Of a stretch of DNA of 11,757 bases, positions 7,641 to 11,757 are shown piece by piece. How positions within the stretch are numbered: position 1 is the first letter of the stretch; each line of letters opens with the position of its first letter. The notes beneath the pieces are model-generated. The model worked only from the letters and a program-made list of their open reading frames with translations, was not told where the DNA came from and did no database searches. The position numbers and the translations under genes are program-made. This DNA is from an uncultured Eubacteriaceae bacterium (GTDB lineage: Bacteria > Bacillota > Clostridia > Lachnospirales > CAG-274): assembly GCA_947565475.1 (NCBI GenBank), contig CANOGI010000045.1, forward strand, positions 1 to 11,757. The letters run 5' to 3'.

Positions 7641-7740
7641 TTAACCGACAGAGGATTCAGGGGGAGCGCAAGCTCACTTTGAATACAAAGGCGAATGTTT
7701 TCGCCGTCGGTTAGGAGAATTTTTGTTATACAAAAATTCG
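7641..7740 (+). repeat. Structured intergenic repeat, copy A
   Basis: The outer stem AACCGAC (7643-7649) / GTCGGTT (7706-7712) is perfect and extends by one T-A pair. It encloses a 4-bp stem with a GNRA-type loop, GAGC-GCAA-GCTC (7664-7675), and a 6-bp hairpin GGCGAA/TTCGCC (7690-7695/7700-7705). After the outer stem comes a perfect 9-bp hairpin, GAATTTTTG-TTATA-CAAAAATTC (7717-7739). The right part (7676-7740) is 59/65 identical to copy C at 10640-10704. Compared with copies B, C and D, the left interior (about 35 nt) is shorter. Relationship and structure are read directly from the sequence; function is unknown. Confidence 0.8.
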
Positions 7741-7742
7741 AG

Positions 7743-7793
7743 CAGTCTTAACTTAGTATAGGGGAGCCCCTATACGCGATAACTTAAAGACTG
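7743..7793 (+). other. Two-stem hairpin structure, possible terminator or RNA element
   Basis: The outer stem CAGTCTT (7743-7749) / AAGACTG (7787-7793) encloses a 9-bp inner stem GTATAGGGG (7756-7764) / CCCCTATAC (7767-7775). Between the stems is an asymmetric internal loop whose two sides both contain AACTTA (7750-7755 and 7781-7786). There is no U-run after it. It directly follows copy A and has no counterpart at the other copies, so it may be a separate element. Confidence 0.55.
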
Positions 7794-7888
7794 TGGGTTT
7801 GCCGTTTTGTTTTTATTTGAGATTAGTATTAAGGAAACGCGGATTAATCATGGGAAACGAAGAGCGACTTTAGTTAAAAATCATTGTT

Positions 7889-7987
7889 TAACCAACATGG
7901 CAAGTTTCTGCCTATTAAGCGGAGCGTTTACTCTTATATTCAGAGAGAGCGGGAGATGTGACTTGAATATAGAAGCGCCGTCGGTTT
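7889..7987 (+). repeat. Structured intergenic repeat, copy D
   Basis: Outer arms are AACCAAC (7890-7896) and GTCGGTT (7980-7986), pairing at 6 of 7 positions. The inner stem TATATTC (7935-7941) / GAATATA (7965-7971) is perfect and equivalent to GTATTC/GAATAC in copies B and C. The left interior ATTAAGCGGAGCGTTTACTC aligns with copy B. The right hairpin of copies A and C is absent. Divergence is greater than between A and C. Confidence 0.65.
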
Positions 7988-8111
7988 AGAGAGCTTTTGA
8001 CAGACTTAAAACTGTTGTTTCTCCAAAATTAAAGATTATTTTTCAAAAAATAAGCGTTTCTCCTACGTTTATTATACAACACAGAATAAAATATGTACAT
8101 AGGTAAAATAA

Positions 8112-8120
8112 TGATATAAT
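8112..8120 (+). promoter_or_regulatory. Extended -10 promoter of the PHP phosphatase gene
   Basis: TGATATAAT is a perfect extended -10 element. A weak -35-like TGTACA lies at 8094-8099 with a short 15-bp spacing. The predicted transcription start would fall near 8127, inside the inverted repeat at 8121-8145. Confidence 0.6.
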
Positions 8121-8145
8121 AAACGGTGACCAAATATCACCGTTT
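8121..8145 (+). promoter_or_regulatory. Inverted repeat at the predicted start site: operator or terminator
   Basis: AAACGGTGA, a 7-nt spacer, then TCACCGTTT and two more Ts: a perfect 9-bp stem with a short U-run. It resembles an intrinsic terminator for transcripts entering from upstream. However, it begins directly after the -10 element, so transcripts from that promoter would start inside its left arm and could not form the whole hairpin. An operator role for a dimeric repressor is equally plausible. Confidence 0.55.
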
Positions 8146-8194
8146 TTAGTCCGGTTATGCCGACGATATTTTATATCCGAAAGGACTTGAGAAA

Positions 8195-8914
8195 ATGAAA
8201 GGAAAATATGTTCTCGACGCGCATTGTCATACAATTTCAAGCGGGCACGCCTACAGCAGTGTGACAGAATGCGCCAAAGCCGCCTCGGAAAAAGGCTTGA
8301 AGCTTATAGCTATAACAGACCATGCCCCTAAAATGCCCGGAAGCTGTTCTTATCTTCATTTTTTAAATTTAAACGTAATTCCTAAGGAACTTTATGGTGT
8401 TGAGGTTTTAAAAGGGGCGGAGCTTAATATTTTAAATAAAGACGGAAAAGTCGATTTGCCTGAGAAAATACTGAAAAAGCTTGACGTGGTAATAGCCAGT
8501 TTGCATATACCTTGTATTAAGCCTATGTCTTTTGAGGGAAATACGGAATGTATTATAAATACGATGAGAAACCCTTATATAAAAATAATCGGGCACCCGG
8601 GAGACCCCCGCTATCCTTTTGATATAGAGAAAGTCGTTTCCGCCGCCCGGGAGACAAAAACCGTATTAGAGCTTAATAACACGTCGCTATCTCCTGAAAA
8701 CGGGCGTTATGACGGGCCTGATACTATTTTAAAAATTATTGAGGAATGCAAAAAACGGGAGGTCTTTGTTATTTTTGGAAGCGACTCTCATTTTCATACC
8801 AATATCGGTAATTTTAAAGAGGTGGAGAAGCTTACGGAAAAAATGGATTTTCCTGATGAGCTTATTTTAAATAATTCTGTTGAGAAATTTAAAAAGGTTT
8901 TAGGGTGTATGTGA
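8195..8914 (+). CDS. PHP-domain phosphatase, YcdX type, 239 aa
   Basis: The polymerase-and-histidinol-phosphatase fold uses a multinuclear metal site to hydrolyse phosphate esters. The YcdX group is close in length (245 residues in E. coli), but its physiological substrate is not well defined. Metal ligands are visible in order: H10 and H12 (DAHCHT), H18 (SSGHAYSS), D42-H43 (TDHAP), E76 (GAELNI), H104 (ASLHIP), H134 (IIGHPGDP) and D197-H199 (GSDSHF). The N161-N162 pair after LEL also fits the family. All sites are intact. There is no DNA-polymerase or histidinol-phosphatase extension. AAGGA at 8181-8185 lies 9 nt before the ATG. It appears to be a single gene under its own extended -10 promoter. 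Only a weak AT-rich inverted repeat (AAATTT-GAT-AAATTT, 8935-8949) follows it. Confidence 0.93.
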   Translation: MKGKYVLDAHCHTISSGHAYSSVTECAKAASEKGLKLIAITDHAPKMPGSCSYLHFLNLNVIPKELYGVEVLKGAELNILNKDGKVDLPEKILKKLDVVIASLHIPCIKPMSFEGNTECIINTMRNPYIKIIGHPGDPRYPFDIEKVVSAARETKTVLELNNTSLSPENGRYDGPDTILKIIEECKKREVFVIFGSDSHFHTNIGNFKEVEKLTEKMDFPDELILNNSVEKFKKVLGCM

Positions 8915-8975
8915 AACTCCTTTAAGATGACAACAAATTTGATAAATTTATTATGGAGAGAGGAAAAACGTTCTA

Positions 8976-9100
8976 TAAACCCCGCTTTTCTTTCTTTCGT
9001 TAAGCGGAATGTTTATTCTTGTATTCGGCGGGAGCGCAAACTCCCAGTGAATACAAAGTAAGAATTATCCGCTATGGGATATAAGTATTTTTATGAGACA
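8976..9100 (+). repeat. Structured intergenic repeat, copy B
   Basis: A long imperfect hairpin: AGCGGA (9003-9008) pairs with TCCGCT (9068-9073), ATTCTT (9015-9020) with AAGAAT (9060-9065), GTATTC (9021-9026) with GAATAC (9049-9054), and the tip GGGAG (9030-9034) with CTCCC (9041-9045) around CGCAAA. The left arm can instead pair upstream: CCGCTT (8982-8987) with AAGCGG (9002-9007). The core matches copies C and D, and the segment after the right arm (about 9066-9094) resembles copy E. Confidence 0.75.
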
Positions 9101-9155
9101 AATATACGGATAGCCTTTGAACAACTTATTTAAGGAAATGATTGTTTTATAACAT

Positions 9156-9184
9156 TTGACAATTTTAAATTTTTATGCTATAAT
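9156..9184 (+). promoter_or_regulatory. Full-consensus sigma-A promoter of the dockerin gene
   Basis: TTGACA (9156-9161), exactly 17 bp, then TATAAT (9179-9184), with an additional TGC extended -10 at 9176-9178. Every consensus position is matched. Transcription would start near 9191, about 165 nt before the ATG. Confidence 0.9.
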
Positions 9185-9354
9185 TTTTTTTACGTAAGTG
9201 TAAGTATTTGCTGTAGAGACCAAGAATACAGTATTTAAAGCCTATTAAGCGGTTTTTACAAATGTATTTTTATTATTTACGGTTAAAGTTTTACAGAGGG
9301 AAAATACAGACAGTATTTAACTTATTTATTATTTTAGAATGGGGGTTTAATAAA

Positions 9355-9993
9355 ATGAAAAAATTATTTTCAGCTTTGCTCGCCGGAGTTATGCTGACAG
9401 CCAGTTCAATCGGGGTATATGCCGCTGATGATACTACTATAGAAATTAAAACGGCGAAATATGATAAAACTACAGAAAAGGTAAGTGTTACCGGAGTAAT
9501 CGGCAATGCCGCCTCTTCTCAGAGCCTTACGGTTATGTCAACCGGTATTAAAAACGAGGGCTTTGATATGGATACTATAGTTTATATCGACCAAAAAGAC
9601 AATTTTACCGTAGGAGCTGACGGAAGCTTTTCTTTAGACTTTTATCTCTCAGACAGCGCCGTGAAAGGGAATAATTATTTTGTACGTGTTGGAGGAACAG
9701 GAATCGCCTCTCCTGAACATATGGCGTTTTTATTCTCGGATTCAGGAGACCCTGAACCTGACATACTTTACGGCGACGTAAACAACGACGGCGTAAGAGA
9801 TGTAAACGACGCTGTTATGATGCTTAATTATGTACTTAACCCAGCGTCGGCGAATATTACCGACGATGGATTTAAAAACGCTCAGATTAATGAGGAAGCT
9901 AAAAAACCGAATGAGTTTACAGCGGCTGACGCTTCTATGATTCTCAAGAAGGTATTGGATTCAAATTATAATTTCCCTGTTGAGCGAAAGTAA
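9355..9993 (+). CDS. Secreted dockerin-domain protein, 212 aa
   Basis: The N-terminus MKKLFSALLAGVMLTASSIGVYA is a Sec signal peptide with likely cleavage after A23. Residues 24-133 look like an all-beta domain of unknown function, with alternating hydrophobic strands such as KVSVTGVIG and SFSLDFYL. An Asp/Pro linker (DSGDPEPD) leads to a C-terminal type-I-like dockerin. The first calcium loop is canonical: D141, N143, D145 and D152 in GDVNNDGVRDVND, followed by the helix AVMMLNYVL. The second repeat (about 176-201) keeps the helix ADASMILKKVL and D192, but its loop (INEEAKKPNEFTAAD) is degenerate. Dockerins bind cohesins, so this protein may dock to a scaffold or surface partner. The start at 9355 is chosen over an upstream in-frame ATG (9262) because the signal peptide begins there, with GGGGG at 9341-9345. 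No catalytic domain is recognised. It ends at the hairpin at 10017. Confidence 0.88.
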   Translation: MKKLFSALLAGVMLTASSIGVYAADDTTIEIKTAKYDKTTEKVSVTGVIGNAASSQSLTVMSTGIKNEGFDMDTIVYIDQKDNFTVGADGSFSLDFYLSDSAVKGNNYFVRVGGTGIASPEHMAFLFSDSGDPEPDILYGDVNNDGVRDVNDAVMMLNYVLNPASANITDDGFKNAQINEEAKKPNEFTAADASMILKKVLDSNYNFPVERK

Positions 9994-10016
9994 TAATATA
10001 GTTGAGAGTTTCTAAA

Positions 10017-10057
10017 AAAAGGCGTACGGTCATATTTTTATGGCGGATACGCCTTTT
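10017..10057 (+). terminator. Terminator of the dockerin gene
   Basis: AAAAGGCGTA (10017-10026) and TACGCCTTTT (10048-10057) form a perfect 10-bp stem ending in a T-run, with a 21-nt loop containing a CATA/TATG mini-stem. It lies 23 bp after the stop codon. Confidence 0.8.
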
Positions 10058-10107
10058 ATATATGCGAAGGTTTTTATAACGAGACTTTTAATATCGGAAG
10101 TGTTAAA

Positions 10108-10569
10108 ATGGATTATAATTATTATATGAGGAAAGCTATTGAGCAGGCTAAACTTGCCTATGACGAGAACGAGGTGCCTATCGGCTGTGTTATAGCGTAT
10201 GATGGCAAAATAATAGGAAAAGGATACAACAAACGAAACGGAAGGAAAAACCCATTGTCTCACGCTGAGATTGAGGCGATAAACGAGGCCTGTGAAGTGA
10301 TAGACGACTGGCGTCTTGAGAAATGTATACTTTTTGTGACTGTAGAGCCGTGTCCTATGTGTGCCGGGGCTATAGTTCAGGCGAGAATAGAAGAAGTTGT
10401 TTTTGGAACGAGAAACAAAAAGGCTGGCTGCGGGGGCTCTGTATTAAATATCTTAGACTGTGATGGATTAAACCACAGAGTTAAAATAACAGAGGGAGTT
10501 ATGCAAGAGGAATGCGGGGAACTGATGAGTGATTTTTTTAGAAAAATGCGGGGAACTGATAAAGTTTAA
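10108..10569 (+). CDS. tadA: tRNA-specific adenosine deaminase, 153 aa
   Basis: The enzyme converts adenosine 34 to inosine in the anticodon wobble position of tRNA-Arg(ACG), so that one tRNA reads several Arg codons. It is normally essential in bacteria. The cytidine/deoxycytidylate-deaminase-type zinc site is complete: H52 and E54 in SHAEIEA (zinc ligand and proton shuttle), and C82 and C85 in VEPCPMCAGAI. The N-terminal EVPIGCVIA and N41 of YNKRN fit TadA substrate binding. The C-terminal helix ends EECGELMSDFFRKMRGTDKV, a little shorter than E. coli TadA (167 residues). GGAAG at 10096-10100 lies 7 nt before the ATG. The frequent Firmicutes neighbours, SRP RNA and dnaX, are not found downstream. 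Instead, repeat copy C begins at the stop codon itself. Confidence 0.97.
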   Translation: MDYNYYMRKAIEQAKLAYDENEVPIGCVIAYDGKIIGKGYNKRNGRKNPLSHAEIEAINEACEVIDDWRLEKCILFVTVEPCPMCAGAIVQARIEEVVFGTRNKKAGCGGSVLNILDCDGLNHRVKITEGVMQEECGELMSDFFRKMRGTDKV

Positions 10570-10704
10570 CCCACGGAGGAAGTCCCTTGCTTTTTAAGCC
10601 TGGGGGTACTTATACTTGTATTCAAGGGAGTGTAAACTTACTTTGAATACAAAGGCGAGCACTTTCGCCGTTGGTTACGAGAATTTTTGTTATACAAAAA
10701 TTCG
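10565..10704 (+). repeat. Structured intergenic repeat, copy C
   Basis: Outer arms are AACCCAC (10568-10574) and GTTGGTT (10670-10676), pairing at 6 of 7 positions. The inner stem TTGTATTC (10616-10623) / GAATACAA (10645-10652) is perfect over 8 bp. The tip GAGT-GTAA-ACTT (10628-10639) pairs with one G-U wobble. The GGCGA/TCGCC hairpin (10654-10658/10665-10669) and the 9-bp GAATTTTTG/CAAAAATTC hairpin (10681-10703) match copy A. The first bases overlap the tadA stop codon (10567-10569). Confidence 0.8.
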
Positions 10705-10986
10705 AGTAGTATTGACCAGACTATGGATTTTAGTGTTACGTATATAGTATTGAGATGTTTTTATATTATAGCGATTAGCGGGAATTTTAGAAAAGCTATA
10801 GAAAAGTTTTTAGCCGACTGAGAAAGCCCGACTTTTTTTCAATCGGGTGATATTTACTTTTGTATTAGGCATAGTTATCCGCCGAGGGTTATGAGTATTT
10901 TTGAATATCAGGTTTATTATAGTTTGATTATTCATTTTTATTAATTCGCTGTAGTATTAACTATTTTTAGAAAAGGAGGAATTTTT
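10570..10986. other. 417-bp intergenic region with repeat copies C and E
   Basis: No gene is seen. The region holds the bulk of repeat copy C (to 10704), an AT-rich middle part (10705-10810) with no clear structure, a likely degraded copy E (10811-10900), and the untranslated approach to the MATE gene. No confident promoter for that gene could be placed. SRP RNA, sometimes found after tadA, is absent. Confidence 0.65.
10811..10900 (+). repeat. Probable degraded structured repeat, copy E
   Basis: AGCCGAC at 10812-10818 resembles the left arm of copy A. The hairpin CCCGA (10827-10831) / TCGGG (10843-10847) around a T-rich loop corresponds to the left hairpin of copy B. TTTTGTATTA follows, then TTATCCGCCGAGGGTTATGA, which aligns with the right end of copy B. 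The central hairpin appears deleted. The relationship is clear only by comparison with copy B. Confidence 0.5.
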
Positions 10987-11757
10987 TTGGACATAGAACA
11001 AGACAAACAACAAAATAAAATGGGTGTGTTGCCTATAAACAAGCTTTTGATGTCGATGGCCCTTCCTATGATGGCATCAATGCTTGTGCAGGCGCTATAT
11101 AATATTGTGGACAGTATATTCGTTTCTAAAATAAGTGAAGACGCTCTCTCGGCGGTATCCCTCGCCTTTCCTGTCCAAACCTTTATGATTGCCATAGGTT
11201 CGGGAACGGGCGTTGGTATAAACGCTTTTTTATCAAGAAGCCTTGGTGAGAACAACCGAAGAAATGTAAACAGGGCCGCTACAAACGGTATTATGCTTGT
11301 TTTTATAAGCGCTCTTATTTTTATTATTTTTGGTTTGTTTTTCGTAAGAATGTTTTTTAACGGACAATCTGCCGACAATCCGGAAATAATCGAATATGGA
11401 GTTTCATATTTAAGTATATGTTCTGTATTATCTTTCGCTCTTTTCGGGCAGATGACTTTTGAGAGGCTTCTCCAGTCTACGGGAAAAACTTTCTATGCTA
11501 TGATAACCCAGGGAACGGGGGCTATCATAAATTTAATTTTAGACCCTCTACTTATTTTCGGTTTATACGGATTTCCTGAAATGGGAGTAGCGGGCGCGGC
11601 TATCGCCACGGTAGCGGGGCAGATTATAGCCATGGGACTTGCCATATATTTTAATTTGAAGAAGAACAAGGAAATAAATTTTAGTTTTAAACGGTTTCGC
11701 CCTCATTTAAAAACTATAAAAACTATTTATTCTGTAGGGATTCCGTCTATACTTATG
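10987..11757 (+). CDS. MATE family multidrug efflux transporter, N-terminal 257 residues (cut by window end)
   Basis: This is a membrane antiporter that exports cationic drugs or metabolites in exchange for Na+ or H+. The frame from 10987 stays open to the last base, covering 257 of the usual roughly 450 residues. MATE hallmarks seen are PINKLLMSMALPMMASMLVQALYNIVDSIFVSKIS at the N-terminus (first helix and the conserved NIVDSIFV), LAFPVQTFMIAIGSGTGVGIN, the FERLLQSTGKT cytoplasmic segment, and INLILDPLLIFGLYGFPEMGVAGAAIAT, which marks the later helices of the first half. The start is TTG at 10987: AGGAGG (10974-10979 region) lies 7 nt upstream, and the next in-frame ATG (11020) would lack a site. 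It is the second TTG start in this window. Substrate cannot be inferred. Confidence 0.93.
   Translation, partial: MDIEQDKQQNKMGVLPINKLLMSMALPMMASMLVQALYNIVDSIFVSKISEDALSAVSLAFPVQTFMIAIGSGTGVGINAFLSRSLGENNRRNVNRAATNGIMLVFISALIFIIFGLFFVRMFFNGQSADNPEIIEYGVSYLSICSVLSFALFGQMTFERLLQSTGKTFYAMITQGTGAIINLILDPLLIFGLYGFPEMGVAGAAIATVAGQIIAMGLAIYFNLKKNKEINFSFKRFRPHLKTIKTIYSVGIPSILM

Larger units (their letters stand above)
7594..8194. other. 600-bp intergenic region with two structured repeats
   Basis: No convincing gene is present. The one open frame of moderate size here (7807-7989, plus) has no ribosome binding site and its end lies over a repeat copy. The region contains repeat element A (7641-7740), a separate long hairpin (7743-7793), repeat element D (7889-7987), and the promoter and inverted repeat in front of the PHP gene (8112-8145). 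No tRNA, rRNA, CRISPR or transposase remnant was recognised. Confidence 0.7.
8915..9354. other. 440-bp intergenic region: repeat copy B, strong promoter, long leader
   Basis: No gene is recognised here. It contains a weak AT-rich hairpin at 8935-8949, repeat copy B (8976-9100), a consensus promoter (9156-9184) and a roughly 165-nt untranslated leader before the dockerin gene. Within the leader, GCCTATTAAGCGG (9240-9252) exactly matches 13 nt of repeat copy D (7910-7922), and ACAGTATTTAA occurs twice (9228-9238, 9310-9320). Confidence 0.7.

Noticed and set aside
7807..7989. 60-residue plus-strand open frame in the 7.6-8.2 kb spacer
   Set aside because: It has no ribosome binding site and no protein-like pattern, and its second half lies over repeat copy D.
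8043..8240. 65-residue minus-strand open frame upstream of the PHP gene
   Set aside because: It overlaps the start and promoter of a well-supported gene on the other strand and shows no family resemblance.
9262..9354. Upstream in-frame start for the dockerin gene
   Set aside because: It would put 31 residues before a textbook signal peptide, and no ribosome binding site precedes it; GGGGG precedes the ATG at 9355.
10681..10703. The 9-bp hairpin of copy C as the intrinsic terminator of tadA
   Set aside because: Its stem is almost all A-T and no U-run follows the right arm; it is kept only as part of the repeat, although a weak terminator role is not excluded.
10570..10986. SRP RNA gene downstream of tadA
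   Set aside because: The conserved SRP core (GGUCAGG...GGAAGGAAGCAGCC type) is not present; the spacer holds repeats instead.
7594..10986. CRISPR array in the repeat-rich spacers
   Set aside because: The repeats are few, unevenly spaced, imperfect and separated by genes, and there are no regular spacers or cas genes.
10941..11378. 145-residue minus-strand open frame
   Set aside because: It is antisense to the MATE transporter gene, which has a strong ribosome binding site and clear family motifs.

Overview
The window looks like chromosomal DNA from a low-GC, Gram-positive, anaerobic Clostridia-type bacterium. The evidence is strong AGGAGG-type ribosome binding sites, TTG start codons, sigma-A promoters close to consensus (several with an extended TGn -10), a perfect CIRCE operator on groES-groEL, a DUF6062-type Cys/His protein and a secreted dockerin protein. 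The family or genus cannot be fixed from the sequence alone.

Layout. Positions 1-127 hold a 24-bp perfect palindrome abutting an 18-bp terminator hairpin, just downstream of groEL. On the minus strand, groES (2070-1786) and groEL (1753-128) form the HrcA/CIRCE-type chaperonin operon. Upstream of it, also on the minus strand, lies an OGG1-like 8-oxoguanine DNA glycosylase (3137-2274). Diverging on the plus strand is a two-gene unit with zero spacing: a twin-CxxC/CxxH protein (3246-3983) and a single-pass membrane protein (3984-4649). Then come leuS (4813-7224), a convergent small zinc-ribbon-like protein (7593-7288), a PHP/YcdX-type phosphatase (8195-8914), a secreted dockerin protein (9355-9993), tadA (10108-10569) and the start of a MATE transporter (10987 to the window end).

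Most of the window is conserved housekeeping: protein folding, oxidative DNA repair, leucyl-tRNA charging and tRNA A34-to-inosine editing. There is no sign of a phage, an insertion-sequence transposase, CRISPR or a known defence system.

The least explained part is the gene-poor stretch from about 7.6 to 11.0 kb. Its three long intergenic spacers carry at least four, probably five, related imperfect-palindrome elements in the same orientation. They share an AACCGAC/GTCGGTT-like outer stem, a GTATTC/GAATAC stem, a small hairpin with a GCAA/GUAA loop, and in two copies a perfect GAATTTTTG/CAAAAATTC hairpin. Two copies are 59/65 identical over their right part, and their substitutions largely preserve base pairing. 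This dispersed structured repeat family is the best candidate for something undescribed. It may be a non-autonomous mobile element, a structured RNA, or both.
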